A stretch of 64,000 nt of DNA from Clostridia bacterium (GTDB lineage: Bacteria > Bacillota > Clostridia > Oscillospirales > CAG-272): contig JAFVUF010000002.1 in the NCBI GenBank assembly GCA_017502875.1, positions 1 through 64,000 on the forward strand. The letters are read 5' to 3'. The notes under the pieces were generated by a model that did no database searches, had not been told where the DNA came from, and saw only the letters and a program-made list of their open reading frames with translations. Position numbers and translations under genes: made by a program. How positions within the stretch are numbered: the first letter of the stretch is position 1; each line of letters starts with the position of its first letter. Below, in pieces: positions 1-9,774 of this stretch.

Positions 1-1938
1 ACTATTGCACACAGCTACACAGTTCAGGTATCCAGCGTTAACAAGCACTGGATGGTATGTCTCTGCGGAGCTATTGATGAAACCTCAATAGAGGATCACT
101 CAGGAGCAGCGGCAACGTGTACAACTGCACAGATATGTGATGAATGCGGAGTAGAGATTGCGACTGCAAACGGACATACACCCGGCGTAGCGGCAGATTG
201 CGAGAACGCACAGACCTGTACGGTATGCGGTGAAGAACTTGCACCCGCGCTTGGACATTCATGGGTAGCTGCGGATTGCACTACACCTAAGACTTGTTCA
301 GTATGCGGAGAGACAGAAGGCGTTGCGCTTGGACATACACCCGGCACAGCGGCAGATTGTGAGAATGCGCAGACCTGTACGGTATGCGGAGCAGAGCTTG
401 CTCCCGCGCTCGGACACACACCCGGCGTAGCGGCAGATTGCGAGAACGCACAGACCTGTACAGTATGCGGAGCAGAGCTTGCACCCGCGCTTGGACATAC
501 ACCCGGCGTAGCGGCAGATTGCGAGAACGCACAGACCTGTACGGTATGTGGTGAAGAACTTGCACCCGCGCTTGGACATTCATGGGTAGCTGCGGATTGC
601 ACTACACCTAAGACTTGTTCAGTATGCGGAGAGACAGAAGGCACAGCACTTGGACATACAGGCGGAACAGCAACATGTACCGTAAGAGCAATATGTTCAG
701 TTTGCGACACAGCATACGGCGATACTATTGCACACAGCTACACAGTTCAGGTATCCAGCGTTAACAAGCACTGGATGGCATGTCTCTGCGGAGCAATTAA
801 TGAAAGCTCTGTAGAGGACCATACAGGCGGTGAAGCGACCTGTACCACAAGGGCAATATGCTCTGTATGTAATCATTCATACGGCGAAATAGATGTTGAT
901 AACCATAAAGCGGCTAGCGAGTGGTCAACAAACGGAACTAACCACTGGAAGGATTGCACCAGATGCGGTGAGGATCTTAACAAGGTAGCTCATATCGCTT
1001 CTTCTGAATGGACATCAGATGGAATTACTCATTGGCATGATTGTACTGAATGTGGATATGATCTTAATAAGATGGCATGCTACGGTGGAATAGCGACCTG
1101 TACCGAAAGGGCTGAGTGTACCGTTTGCGGTAATCTGTACGGCGAAATAAACAGATATAACCACAACGCAGCAACCGAATGGTCATCTGACGCAACTCAC
1201 CATTGGAAAGAATGTAAGAGATGTGGCGAGGATTTAAATAAGGCTGTTCACGGCGGCGAAGCTACATGTGTAGCGGCGGCGACCTGTCCTACCTGTAACA
1301 AGACCCACGGTTCTGTAAATCCTAACGCTCATGCTCCTGCGACAGAGTGGACCGGCGAGAACGGAAAGCACTGGAAGGCTTGCGCTAACACAGGCTGTAC
1401 CGTACATCTCGATGAGGCCAACTGCTCAGGCGGCACTGCAACCTGTACTGAAAAGGCAGAATGCTCCGTTTGTGGCAATGAATATGGCGTAGTTAATCCT
1501 AACGCTCATGCTCCTGCGACAGAGTGGACCGGCGAGAACGGAAAGCACTGGAAGGCTTGCACCAACACAGGCTGTACCGTACATCTCGATGAGGCCAACT
1601 GCTCAGGCGGCACTGCAACCTGTACTGAAAAGGCAGAATGCGCTGTTTGCGGTAATGTATACGGCGAGCTTGCAGCGCACGTCTACGGAAGTGATTTCAA
1701 GAGTGATGCAAGCAACCACTGGAACGAATGTGCTTGTGGTGCTAAGGCAAACACAGGTGATCACGCGGACAGCGATGAAAATGGCAAGTGCGATGCTTGC
1801 GATTATCAGATAGGCGACAGCAAGGGCGAACTGGGAACTGGCGCAGTTGTCGGTATCTCTGTCGGCTCGGCATTAGCAGTTGAAGCAATAGGCTTCGGTG
1901 TATACGCCTTAATTTCCAAAAAGAAAAAGTTAATATAA
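1..1938 (+). CDS. Cys-rich tandem-repeat surface protein, C-terminal part (5' end outside window)
   Basis: The reading frame is open from base 1, so the gene starts upstream; 645 codons are visible. The protein consists of CxxC-bearing modules of about 26-27 residues (core TCTVCG, flanked by GH[TS] and LAPAL) and longer modules of about 59 residues (ATEWTG...HWKAC...GTATCTEKAEC). It ends in a hydrophobic segment (about codons 613-638) and a KKKK tail, so it is probably anchored in the membrane at its C terminus with the repeats outside. Regularly spaced CxxC pairs could bind metal or form disulfides. Such proteins are frequent in gut Clostridia, but their function is unknown to me; an adhesin-like role is inference. 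Repeat units are almost identical at DNA level, a sign of recent expansion. Confidence 0.85.
   Translation, partial: TIAHSYTVQVSSVNKHWMVCLCGAIDETSIEDHSGAAATCTTAQICDECGVEIATANGHTPGVAADCENAQTCTVCGEELAPALGHSWVAADCTTPKTCSVCGETEGVALGHTPGTAADCENAQTCTVCGAELAPALGHTPGVAADCENAQTCTVCGAELAPALGHTPGVAADCENAQTCTVCGEELAPALGHSWVAADCTTPKTCSVCGETEGTALGHTGGTATCTVRAICSVCDTAYGDTIAHSYTVQVSSVNKHWMACLCGAINESSVEDHTGGEATCTTRAICSVCNHSYGEIDVDNHKAASEWSTNGTNHWKDCTRCGEDLNKVAHIASSEWTSDGITHWHDCTECGYDLNKMACYGGIATCTERAECTVCGNLYGEINRYNHNAATEWSSDATHHWKECKRCGEDLNKAVHGGEATCVAAATCPTCNKTHGSVNPNAHAPATEWTGENGKHWKACANTGCTVHLDEANCSGGTATCTEKAECSVCGNEYGVVNPNAHAPATEWTGENGKHWKACTNTGCTVHLDEANCSGGTATCTEKAECAVCGNVYGELAAHVYGSDFKSDASNHWNECACGAKANTGDHADSDENGKCDACDYQIGDSKGELGTGAVVGISVGSALAVEAIGFGVYALISKKKKLI
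179..660 (+). repeat. Tandem 81/78-bp coding repeats in the surface protein
   Basis: The phrase cccggcgtagcggcagattg recurs at 181, 421 and 502, with a one-codon variant at 340; the 340, 421 and 502 copies are exactly 81 bp apart. A 78-bp variant unit (GHSWVAADCTTPKTC) lies between the 181 and 340 copies and again after the 502 copy. The near-identity of the units implies recent slippage or recombination. Confidence 0.9.
1321..1674 (+). repeat. Two 177-bp tandem repeats
   Basis: A 59-codon unit beginning cctaacgctcatgctcctgc starts at 1321 and again at 1498 (period 177 bp), with only a few substitutions over about 145 bp. In addition, bases 1-69 recur at 724-792, so a larger unit of about 723 bp is also duplicated and extends out of the window. 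Confidence 0.9.
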
Positions 1939-1952
1939 CTTAACCCCTAAAA

Positions 1953-1988
1953 CAAAAAACGGTATCTCGAAAGAGGTACCGTTTTTTA
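1953..1988 (+). terminator. Rho-independent terminator after the repeat protein
   Basis: An imperfect stem of about 11 bp (aacggtatctc / gaggtaccgtt) with a GAAA loop is followed by a T run, 15-50 bases after the stop codon. Confidence 0.9.
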
Positions 1989-2072
1989 TGTTTATTACTA
2001 TATAAAATAGGTATTGCATGAGTAAGTAACATTCAAATAATCAAAATATTGTCAATTTAATCATATAAGTGC

Positions 2073-2101
2073 TTGTATTTACCGAAAAAATATGCTAAAA
2101 T
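2073..2101 (+). promoter_or_regulatory. Sigma-A promoter of malQ
   Basis: TTGTAT (2073-2078), a 17-nt spacer, then TAAAAT (2096-2101), preceded by an extended TG at 2093. It lies 65 nt upstream of the malQ start. Confidence 0.65.
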
Positions 2102-2166
2102 AGTATAGACATACGGTTGCAATATTAGTATGCTGTTATAAACTCGCGGTAAAAGGAGTAGCTTTT

Positions 2167-3600
2167 ATGAAAAGGCAAAGCGGTGTTTTAATGCACGTCT
2201 CGGCGCTATGGGGAGAGTATTCCGAGGGGGCGTTTGGCGAGGCTGCATATGAATGGATAGATTTTTTGTGCGATTGCGGCTTTTCCGTTTGGCAGACTTT
2301 GCCCTTTTGCCTGCCTGATGAATATAGTTCACCGTATAAGTCGTACAGCGCGTTCAGTGGAAACCCGTATTTTATAGACCTGCCGACGTTATTTAAGGAA
2401 GGACTTATCACGAAGAGTGAGCTTGCGGAGGCAAGACAATGTTCTCCGTACGTTTGTGAATTTGAGCGCTTGAAGGCTGAACGCTACGCATTGCTTTCAA
2501 AGGCGGCGAAGCGCTTTAAGGATAAAACCGCGATAGAAGGCTTCCTTTCATCGCACCCGCAAAGTGCTAAGTTCTGTGAATTTATGGCACTGCGCGAGGC
2601 AAACGGAGGAATTGAATGGACGAAATGGACTGAAAATACGCCCGATAAGAATACTCTTGAAATCTGGCAATTCATACAGTATCAGTTCTTTAAGCAATGG
2701 GCATCTGTTAAGGAATATGCTAACCGCAGAGGTATATCTATCATAGGAGACGTGCCGATATACGTGGCGCATGACAGCGCGGACGTTTGGGCAAATCCTG
2801 AGCAGTTTCAGCTTGACGGGCGCTATCAGCCGACAAATGTTGCGGGAGTACCGCCCGACTATTTCTGCGAGGACGGTCAGCTCTGGGGAAATCCTCTGTA
2901 CGATTGGAAGAAGATGAAGGCGGACGGCTTTTCATGGTGGAAGGAGCGAATGCTCTTTATGACAGAGCTTTTCGACGGCGTAAGAATAGACCATTTCAGA
3001 GGACTTGAAAGCTATTTCAGCATACCCGCAACCGAGAAAACCGCAAGGAACGGCAAATGGGTAAAGGGTCCGGGAATGGCGCTTATAAAGGAGCTAAAAA
3101 AGGTCTGCGGAGATAAGCTGCTTATTGCTGAGGACCTCGGAGATATAACTCCCGCGGTGCATAAGCTGGTTAAGGATAGCGGCTTTCCCGGTATGCGAGT
3201 GCTTCAATTTGGCTTCCTCGGTGATGAAAGCTCGCCGCATCTTCCGCATAATTATGAGAATAACTGTATCGCTTATACGGGAACTCATGACAATAACACT
3301 CTGCTCGGTTATGTCTGGGAGATAGATGAAAGCACCCGTAGGCAGTTGTTTGCCTATTGCGGCTACTCCGGAGGGGATTGGGATCACTGCTACGACGCCA
3401 TAATGAGAACTATGCTTGCAAGTCATGCGGGTATGCTTATTTTTCCCGTACAAGACCTTCTTTTCTACGGAAGCGATACCCGATTTAATACTCCCGGAAA
3501 GAGCGACGGCAACTGGGCTTACCGTCTAACCCGTGAGCAGTTAAAGAATATTGACCGCGCGAAATTCCGCGAATGGAACAGACGTTACGGAAGAACGTGA
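2167..3600 (+). CDS. malQ: 4-alpha-glucanotransferase (amylomaltase, GH77)
   Basis: This 477-residue protein is the usual GH77 length. It transfers alpha-1,4-glucan segments between maltodextrins in the cytoplasm. The family landmarks are present: an N-terminal SPY[KQ]SYSAFSGNP-type motif (here SSPYKSYSAFSGNPYFID, about residue 57), the nucleophile Asp in GVRIDHFRG, the acid/base Glu in LLIAEDLGD and the third Asp in TGTHDNNT. An AAAAGGAG ribosome site lies 8 nt before the ATG. It is a single-gene unit with its own promoter and terminator. The neighbouring mgl-type transporter suggests a carbohydrate-use region, although the two are convergent and not one operon. Function is confident from family motifs. 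Confidence 0.95.
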   Translation: MKRQSGVLMHVSALWGEYSEGAFGEAAYEWIDFLCDCGFSVWQTLPFCLPDEYSSPYKSYSAFSGNPYFIDLPTLFKEGLITKSELAEARQCSPYVCEFERLKAERYALLSKAAKRFKDKTAIEGFLSSHPQSAKFCEFMALREANGGIEWTKWTENTPDKNTLEIWQFIQYQFFKQWASVKEYANRRGISIIGDVPIYVAHDSADVWANPEQFQLDGRYQPTNVAGVPPDYFCEDGQLWGNPLYDWKKMKADGFSWWKERMLFMTELFDGVRIDHFRGLESYFSIPATEKTARNGKWVKGPGMALIKELKKVCGDKLLIAEDLGDITPAVHKLVKDSGFPGMRVLQFGFLGDESSPHLPHNYENNCIAYTGTHDNNTLLGYVWEIDESTRRQLFAYCGYSGGDWDHCYDAIMRTMLASHAGMLIFPVQDLLFYGSDTRFNTPGKSDGNWAYRLTREQLKNIDRAKFREWNRRYGRT

Positions 3601-3609
3601 GTGAATAAC

Positions 3610-3650
3610 CAAAGCTCCGTCGAGCATTAAAGCTTGACGGAGCTTTTTAA
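3610..3650. terminator. Hairpin terminator between malQ and the mgl operon
   Basis: aaagctccgtc (3611-3621) pairs with gacggagcttt, followed by a T run on the plus strand. Its A run on the 5' side lets it serve the minus strand operon end too. Confidence 0.85.
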
Positions 3651-3703
3651 TAGTTATTTTAGCTTACGGGTGCAATCAAACGAGCTTTTATTTCCCTGCG
3701 TGC

Positions 3704-4774
3704 TCAGCGTTTTATGAGGTATTTTCTCATATCCAGCGCGCAAGCGACGAGAATGATAAGACCCTTTATCACGTATTGAAGGTTTGAGTCTATTCCAAGG
3801 AATGTCAAGCCTACGAAAATAATTCGCAGCAGCACCACTCCCGTTATAACTCCGCGTATCTTGCCTATACCGCCAACAAACGATACTCCGCCAATAACGC
3901 AAGCGGCTATGGCGTCAAGCTCGTAATTGGCGCCGGTTGAGGCAGTGTTTGAGCCGATACGGGCGGCTTCGATGAAGCCTGTAATGCCGTACATCATACC
4001 CGCAAGCACAAAAACTGCGATAATAGTGAGGGTAACGTTAACTCCCGAAACGTTTGCCGCCTCTGGATTTGAACCTACGGCAAACATATTCTTACCGAAA
4101 GCGGTTTTATTCCATATAAACCACATAATAACGGTTATTCCGAGAGAGTAAAAAATAAGATTTGGTATAGCGACGCTTCCAAAACGGATTATGCTTCCCG
4201 AAATGAAGCTCGTGTATTTTGAATCAAGTCCAGATATCGACTGACCGTTATTTGTTCCGTTCATAAGGTACATGAGCAGAACGCCGTAGGTGATAAGCTG
4301 AGTGGCTAAGGTTACTATAAACGGGTGCAGCTTGAATTTAGCGGTACAAAAGCCGTTTATAAAGCCGATAAGAGCGCCTATTGCGATTACGATGATAAGC
4401 ACCAGCCATATAGGGAAGGTATCAAGCTGCGGGAACATCTTATTAGCATAGCCGCTCGCTTGAAGCAGAGAGGCGGCAACGCAGGCGGTAAGACCTACTA
4501 TACGTCCTGCGGAGAGGTCGGTTCCCGTCAGGATTATACAGCCCGCGATACCGAGAGCTATCGGCAGATTAGCGGCGGAAAGCGTAAGAATATTGATTAT
4601 AGAGGTAAGAGACAGAAACCTCGGCTGGTATATCTGTATACCTATTATTGCCGCAATTATCAGTATATAAAGCGAGTTGTTTATTAAGAACTCCTTTAAT
4701 AACCTGTTTTTCTCGATAGGGTCGAGAGCCTTGAAATCGGCGATACGCCGTTTCAGATTGATTTTTTCGTCCAT
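3704..4774 (-). CDS. mglC: Galactose/methyl-galactoside-type ABC transporter permease
   Basis: A 356-residue polytopic membrane protein of the BPD-transporter-2 (ribose/galactose) family. It has a short cytoplasmic N terminus rich in charge (MDEKINLKRRIADF), then 8-10 hydrophobic segments and the family signature around GIAGCIILTGTDLSAGRIVG. It is the last gene of mglB-mglA-mglC; 21 nt separate it from mglA. Together the three proteins import a sugar at the cost of ATP. Family members with this gene order are usually galactose/glucose or ribose porters; the exact sugar cannot be read from the permease. Confidence 0.9.
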   Translation of the reverse strand: MDEKINLKRRIADFKALDPIEKNRLLKEFLINNSLYILIIAAIIGIQIYQPRFLSLTSIINILTLSAANLPIALGIAGCIILTGTDLSAGRIVGLTACVAASLLQASGYANKMFPQLDTFPIWLVLIIVIAIGALIGFINGFCTAKFKLHPFIVTLATQLITYGVLLMYLMNGTNNGQSISGLDSKYTSFISGSIIRFGSVAIPNLIFYSLGITVIMWFIWNKTAFGKNMFAVGSNPEAANVSGVNVTLTIIAVFVLAGMMYGITGFIEAARIGSNTASTGANYELDAIAACVIGGVSFVGGIGKIRGVITGVVLLRIIFVGLTFLGIDSNLQYVIKGLIILVACALDMRKYLIKR

Positions 4775-4795
4775 TATATAAATTCCTTTTTGGTA

Positions 4796-6295
4796 TCAGA
4801 TATTTGAGGTGGCAAGCTTCATTATCTCCTCTTGGGTAGCTTCCTCGGCGCTTAGCTCGCCCGCAAGCCTTCCGCCTGACATAACGAGTATGCGAGAGCA
4901 TATACCGAGAAGCTCAGGCATTTCGCTGGATACCATTATTACCGCCTTGCCCTTGCTTGCCAGCTCAATGATAAGCTGGTATATCTCGTATTTCGCTCCG
5001 ACGTCGATGCCTCTCGTCGGTTCGTCTAAAAGCAGTATCTCAGGCTCGGTAAGAAGCCATCTGCCGAGAATTACCTTTTGCTGATTTCCGCCCGAAAGCG
5101 AACGTATTTTTGTTGAACTGTTAGGAGTTTTTATTCGCATAGCCTTTATCATTCTGTCAGTGTCGGAGCGCATTTTTCCGTTGCTCAGATAGTAGCTTCG
5201 GTAGCTTTTAATATTTGAGATAACTGTGTTTTCGAGAATGTCGAGTATAGCGAATATGCCGTTTTTACGTCTTTCCTCGGTGAGCAGGGCAAAGCCATTC
5301 GATATAGACTCACGGGGATTTCGGTTCTTTATTTCTTTTCCGCTAAGATAAATTTTTCCGCTTTTTCTTTCCGAGATACCGAAAAGCGCTTCAAGAAGCT
5401 CTGTTCTGCCTGAGCCGTCAAGACCTGCCACGCCGACTATCTCACCCGATTTCACGTTGAAGGAAACGTCGCTTACGTGGTTGTGAGCGGCGGAAAGTCC
5501 GACGACCTCAAGCACCGTTTCTCCAACCTTATTCGTCTTTTCGGGGAAACGGTTGCTAAGCTCTCTGCCGACCATAAGCTTAATTATAGTGTTCATATCA
5601 AGCTCGCTCGCGGGCTTTGTAGCTATATGCTTTCCGTCGCGCATTACGGTTACGTCATCAGAAATACGAAGTATTTCTTCCATTTTGTGAGATATATAGA
5701 TTATACCGCAGCCGTTTGCCTTCAGCTTTTGTATTATTTCGAACAGCTGCTCAACCTCGCTGTCGCTGAGCGACGAGGTCGGCTCGTCAAGAACTATTAT
5801 TTTTGCGTCGTAGGAGACCGCCTTTGCGATTTCCGCCATCTGCCTCTGTGAAACGGGCATTGTTGACATTATTCTTTTGGGGTCGATTTTCAGTCCGAGT
5901 CGGTCAAAAATCGCCATAGTGTCCTCGTACATCTTTTTTTCGGAGGTAAAAACGCCGAGGGCCTTTGGATATCTGCCAAGCCACATATTGTCCATGACGC
6001 TGCGTTTAAGCGCTTGGTTTAACTCCTGATGGACCATGGCGACGCCGTTTTCCAGCGCTTCCTTGGGTGTTTTGAAGCTGACGGGGCTGCCGTCAAGAAA
6101 TATCTCCCCGCTATCGTAGGAATATATTCCAAAGAGGCATTTCATAAGAGTAGACTTTCCCGCACCGTTTTCTCCCATAAGCGCGTGAACCGTACCGCGC
6201 CTTACGGTGATGGATACGTTATCCAGCGCCTTTACGTTCGGAAACTCCTTGCTTATGCCCTTCATTTCAAGGAGTGCGTCGTTTTTTTCACTCAC
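4796..6295 (-). CDS. mglA: Sugar ABC transporter ATP-binding protein (two fused ATPase domains)
   Basis: 499 residues with two nucleotide-binding domains, as in MglA/RbsA. Domain 1 has Walker [10 protein letters not shown] (about residue 41) and Walker [12 protein letters not shown]; its signature is the degenerate [12 protein letters not shown]. Domain 2 has a degenerate Walker A (GLDGSGRTE) and a canonical LSGGNQQKV signature with [11 protein letters not shown]. This asymmetry is normal in the family. It powers the MglC permease on the cytoplasmic face. It starts 20 nt after the mglB stop, in the same operon. Confidence 0.93.
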   Translation of the reverse strand: MSEKNDALLEMKGISKEFPNVKALDNVSITVRRGTVHALMGENGAGKSTLMKCLFGIYSYDSGEIFLDGSPVSFKTPKEALENGVAMVHQELNQALKRSVMDNMWLGRYPKALGVFTSEKKMYEDTMAIFDRLGLKIDPKRIMSTMPVSQRQMAEIAKAVSYDAKIIVLDEPTSSLSDSEVEQLFEIIQKLKANGCGIIYISHKMEEILRISDDVTVMRDGKHIATKPASELDMNTIIKLMVGRELSNRFPEKTNKVGETVLEVVGLSAAHNHVSDVSFNVKSGEIVGVAGLDGSGRTELLEALFGISERKSGKIYLSGKEIKNRNPRESISNGFALLTEERRKNGIFAILDILENTVISNIKSYRSYYLSNGKMRSDTDRMIKAMRIKTPNSSTKIRSLSGGNQQKVILGRWLLTEPEILLLDEPTRGIDVGAKYEIYQLIIELASKGKAVIMVSSEMPELLGICSRILVMSGGRLAGELSAEEATQEEIMKLATSNI

Positions 6296-6315
6296 GTTAA
6301 GCCATTCTCCTTTTG

Positions 6316-7398
6316 TCAGGCGTTTTCCTTGACGTATACGGAGTAGGGAATACGGAATTTCTTTACGTTCTCGTCTATCGGGAACTTGTCCATTCCCTCC
6401 GTTACGCTTTTTCCGTCGAGGTGGTTGATTACAGCCTTTTCAATAGCCTCAGCCATACCATCGGAGTCCTGCTTTATCGTGCCCGCCATTTTGCCCGCAG
6501 CTATAAGCTCCTGCGCCGCGGAGGTGGCGTCAACGCCGAAAACGGGAATAGAAATACTGCCCTGCGCGCCTGTGTTGTACCCCGCGACGTTCAGCGCCGA
6601 TATAGCGCCCTCCGCCATTCCGTCATTGTTGCAGATAACGAGCTCAACCATATTATTATTAGCCGCGTTGAAGGAGGAGAGAAGTGTAGTCATATATTCG
6701 TTTGCCGCCTGAGCAGACCATTTGCCGTCGCGGTCAAGGAGGTATTTGTCTGTATTCTGAGAATCGTAGAAGGAAAGGGCGGGCTTACCTGCCTCGGCAA
6801 GCTTTTTGTTTGCGTTTTCGACAGAGTAGGTGGTGCGGTAGATAGCCTCGTTGTTACCCTTTTCACCCATAAACATAACGTAGGATATCCTTCCGTCTCC
6901 GTTTAAGTCAACGGCAGAGTAGTTGTTTACAAGATAATCTCCAATCATGTCTCCTTGCAGATATCCGGCTTCCTTTGCGTTAGTACCTATAAAGGAGCAT
7001 TTGTCGTAGCTGCTGACAACCTCGTCAGACACCTCGCGGTTAAAGAAAATAACAGGAATACCGGCGTTTTTTGCCAGATCAACGATGCCTTTTGCCGCGT
7101 CGTCAGAGCCAGTGGTTACGATATTAACAACGATTACCTTTGCGCCCTTGGTGATAGCGGTCTGTATCTGCTCGGTCTGGGTTGTCTGACTGTTGTTTCC
7201 GTCGTGATCCTGATACTTTATTCCCGCGTTATCAAGACGCTTGTCGAGTGCCGAGCGCACTGTGGAAATATATGGGTCGCTGTAAGTGTAGTAGAAAACG
7301 TGAACGTCCCCGCCGTCATTTCTCTTGCATGAAGGGAAAGCTCCGATAATGAGCGAGAGCGCGGTTATCATCAATATAATTTTTAATAGCCTTTTCAT
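6316..7398 (-). CDS. mglB: Galactose/glucose-binding lipoprotein of the ABC transporter
   Basis: 360 residues. A lipoprotein signal peptide ([19 protein letters not shown] then AFPSC) places the Cys near residue 24; the lipobox is slightly non-canonical (Phe-Pro-Ser before Cys). The remainder is a type-1 periplasmic-binding-protein fold with the sugar-binding-family phrases [10 protein letters not shown] and [11 protein letters not shown], and [13 protein letters not shown]. It captures sugar outside the cell and delivers it to MglC. It is the first gene of the operon, with a GAAAGGA ribosome site. D-galactose/D-glucose is the best guess from overall MglB likeness; the closely related ribose binders cannot be excluded. 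Confidence 0.88.
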   Translation of the reverse strand: MKRLLKIILMITALSLIIGAFPSCKRNDGGDVHVFYYTYSDPYISTVRSALDKRLDNAGIKYQDHDGNNSQTTQTEQIQTAITKGAKVIVVNIVTTGSDDAAKGIVDLAKNAGIPVIFFNREVSDEVVSSYDKCSFIGTNAKEAGYLQGDMIGDYLVNNYSAVDLNGDGRISYVMFMGEKGNNEAIYRTTYSVENANKKLAEAGKPALSFYDSQNTDKYLLDRDGKWSAQAANEYMTTLLSSFNAANNNMVELVICNNDGMAEGAISALNVAGYNTGAQGSISIPVFGVDATSAAQELIAAGKMAGTIKQDSDGMAEAIEKAVINHLDGKSVTEGMDKFPIDENVKKFRIPYSVYVKENA

Positions 7399-7485
7399 TG
7401 TTTTTTTGTTTCCTTTCGTTTTACTGTATTACTAATTATCTCACGTTTTTCTAAGCATTACACTAAATTAGTTATGGGAATTTAT

Positions 7486-7522
7486 GGAAAAAGCCGTTCT
7501 GCTGAAAAAACAGCGGAACGGC
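7486..7522 (-). terminator. Terminator after sigG
   Basis: Twelve-bp stem (7493-7504 with 7511-7522, one mismatch) and, on the minus strand, a following run of five T (7488-7492). It insulates sigG from the mgl operon downstream on the same strand. Confidence 0.85.
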
Positions 7523-7534
7523 ATGCGTAAAAAA

Positions 7535-8332
7535 TTATATAAGCTCTTTTTTAATTCTTTCAAGAGCGCCTTTTTCAAGACGTGATACCTGAGCCTGAGA
7601 AATTCCGATTTCTTCCGCTATTTCCATTTGAGTTTTTCCACGGTAGAATCGCAGCGTAAGGATACCCTTTTCACGCTCGCTCAGCTTTTTGAAGGATTCG
7701 TGCAGAGCAAGCTCCTCAATACATTTTTCCTCGGTGCTGCTTTCATCTCTTATCTGGTCCATTACGTAAATGCTGTCTGATGATGAGCCGTCGGAATATA
7801 CGGGGTCGTAAAGGGAGACAGGCTCTATTATAGCTTCCATAGCCTGCGCCACCTCACGCTCGTCGTGAATCTCTCCGCTTTTAGCAAGCTCGGCGCATAT
7901 TCTTGAAACGGTAGGCTCGCCACATTCGGTTTTAAGCAGTGTCTCCCGTACTGAAAGAGCCTTGTAAGCAAGATCACGCACGGAACGGCTTACCCTTATT
8001 GAGTTATTATCCCTTAGATATCTTCTGACCTCTCCGATTATCATAGGAACGGCGTAGGTGGAAAAACGCACATCAAGGTCTGTGTTAAAATTGTCGATAG
8101 CCTTCATAAGACCTATACAGCCCACCTGGAACAGATCATCAGGTGAATCGCCTCTGCCGCCGAAGCGCTGAACTATGCTTAAAACAAGACGGAGATTACC
8201 TGTAACCAGCTCGTCTCGCGCGTTCTGGTCTCCGTTGCGCGCTAGAATAAGAAGGCGTTTTTTATCGTCCTCGCTCAGAGTTTCAAGCTTGGAGGTATTG
8301 ACGCCGCAGATTTCAACCTTGTTATAGTACAA
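7535..8332 (-). CDS. sigG: Forespore sigma factor SigG
   Basis: 265 residues when started at TTG 8332. The protein then begins MYYNKVEICGVNTSKL, matching the diagnostic KVEICGVDTSKL start of SigG, and the family length (about 260) fits. Region 2 (DDLFQVGCIGLMKAIDNFN, FSTYAVPMIIGEVRRYLRDN) and region 4 (GKTQMEIAEEIGISQAQVSRLE) are intact. A GAGGT ribosome site (8340-8344) sits 7 nt before the TTG. Reading back to an in-frame start at 8431 would add 33 residues that do not resemble the family. SigG directs late forespore transcription. Unusually, it follows a symporter gene rather than spoIIGA-sigE. Confidence 0.93.
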   Translation of the reverse strand: MYYNKVEICGVNTSKLETLSEDDKKRLLILARNGDQNARDELVTGNLRLVLSIVQRFGGRGDSPDDLFQVGCIGLMKAIDNFNTDLDVRFSTYAVPMIIGEVRRYLRDNNSIRVSRSVRDLAYKALSVRETLLKTECGEPTVSRICAELAKSGEIHDEREVAQAMEAIIEPVSLYDPVYSDGSSSDSIYVMDQIRDESSTEEKCIEELALHESFKKLSEREKGILTLRFYRGKTQMEIAEEIGISQAQVSRLEKGALERIKKELI

Positions 8333-8366
8333 AATGTTTACCTCGTTTTCGCCGTGATACGTATTG

Positions 8367-8396
8367 AGTATTGACTTAGCGAGGTGTTTTTTATGC
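8367..8396 (-). promoter_or_regulatory. Candidate forespore (SigF/SigG-type) promoter of sigG
   Basis: On the minus strand GCATA (8392-8396), an 18-nt spacer, then CAATACT (8367-8373). This resembles the GHATR...CATACTA pattern of SigF/SigG promoters. Transcription would begin near 8360, inside the extra 33 codons, which supports the TTG start. Confidence 0.45.
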
Positions 8397-8412
8397 AAGG
8401 ATAAAATTACCT

Positions 8413-9774
8413 TTATCTGTTTTTGAGACACGAAATATTCTTTTTATAATTATTATCCGAAAGGAAAAGCGCATAGCTTTCCTTAGTTATTTCCTTTACC
8501 TTGCCAAGCATCAGAAGAAGCGCCGCGGTGTTTATTACAGCCATAGCGGATACGGAGATGTCCGCAAGAGTCCACACGAGGTTTTCGTTTATAAAACAGG
8601 CAAAAAAAGCGGTAATTGAATAGAGAATGGAGAAAAAGGTGAAGAAGCGCTTACCAAGCCCTAAGGCTTTTGCGGAGCTGATGGCGTAGAACGCCCACGC
8701 GGAAGCGGAAGCTAAGGCGAAAACCGCCACCGAAGCGGCGATTAATGGTGCGATGACGCCACCCGCAACCGTAGAAAATACGTTTATTACAGTTTTAGCG
8801 GAGCTTTCGGATAGCGGGATTTGGGGAGTAAGAACGGCATATGCGGTAAGAGTACATAAAAGTAGCGTATCCACTAAAACCTCGGTTATACCGAGCATAC
8901 CGCTTCTGACGGGGGAGGCGCTTTTGTCTGCGGCGTAGGCGATGGGAGCGCTGCCGCAGCCTGCCTCATTCGACATAACTCCTCTCGTTATTCCGAGTCT
9001 AAGAGCAGGGGAGGATAAAAAGGCTAAAATACCGCCCGTTCCCGCCCTGAGCGAAAAGGCTTCGCTTAGGATTTGACGGGTTACGGGTGCGATGTTTTCT
9101 CTGAATACCGTAATGTTAACAGCGCACAGGGCGGTGTAAAGTATACATAAAATAGGCACCGCCTTTGAGGTAAAAGCGGAAATAAGCTTGCCCTTTCCAA
9201 ACGTAAGGAGAAAAACCGCGGCGAAGAAAAGGGAAGCGCTAACGCATCTCGGAATATTCATAGTGTAAAGGGCGAAATCCGACGCTGTTTTAATTTGAGT
9301 AACGTTGCCCATTGTAAACGCGGTGAAAATACACAGAATACAGAAGATTTTAGGCAGTGCCTTCAGTCCAAGAGCTTTCCTTATGTAGCTTGGCGCTCCG
9401 CCGTAGGCGTTGCCGTCGGAGTCTTTTTCTCTATAATGAACCGCAAGTACTGTTTCAGCGTACTTTGTAGCGGCGGAGAGAAAGGCGCATACCCATATCC
9501 AGAATACACACCCGGCGCCTCCGACGTATATGGCGGCGCATATTCCGCATATATTTCCGACACCGAGTGTTCCGCCAAGCGCAAGCCAAAGGGAAGAAAG
9601 CGAGCTTTTTCCGTCAGGACTGCGTTCTTTTAGCCGTGATAAGAAGAATCTTGGCGAAAAAACGTATCTGCCAAGTCTTATGAAAAACACAGCGCCCGCT
9701 ATAAATAGCAAAGCGGGTAAAAACATACCGCAGATGATGTCCGAAAGTGAATAAAGAATCTTTATACTGCACAC
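8413..9774 (-). CDS. Sodium:alanine/glycine symporter (AGCS family)
   Basis: 453 residues with about 10 membrane segments. The AGCS hallmark is visible as ALGGTLGVGNICGICAAI followed by GGAGCVFWIWVCAFLSAATKYAE (about residues 70-110), and YREKDSDGNAYGGAPSYI matches the family loop. It imports a small neutral amino acid with Na+. The first 15-20 residues (MCSIKILYSLSDIICG) have no obvious strong ribosome site, so the start may be slightly further in. The gene ends inside the extended sigG frame but well upstream of the preferred sigG start. Confidence 0.88.
   Translation of the reverse strand: MCSIKILYSLSDIICGMFLPALLFIAGAVFFIRLGRYVFSPRFFLSRLKERSPDGKSSLSSLWLALGGTLGVGNICGICAAIYVGGAGCVFWIWVCAFLSAATKYAETVLAVHYREKDSDGNAYGGAPSYIRKALGLKALPKIFCILCIFTAFTMGNVTQIKTASDFALYTMNIPRCVSASLFFAAVFLLTFGKGKLISAFTSKAVPILCILYTALCAVNITVFRENIAPVTRQILSEAFSLRAGTGGILAFLSSPALRLGITRGVMSNEAGCGSAPIAYAADKSASPVRSGMLGITEVLVDTLLLCTLTAYAVLTPQIPLSESSAKTVINVFSTVAGGVIAPLIAASVAVFALASASAWAFYAISSAKALGLGKRFFTFFSILYSITAFFACFINENLVWTLADISVSAMAVINTAALLLMLGKVKEITKESYALFLSDNNYKKNISCLKNR

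Noticed and set aside
179..660. CRISPR array
   Set aside because: The repeats are contiguous, in frame and 81/78 bp long with no unique spacers.
96..710. Long antisense frames opposite the repeat protein
   Set aside because: They mirror the repeats of the real gene and have no ribosome sites; the plus frame is open across the whole stretch with the CxxC pattern.
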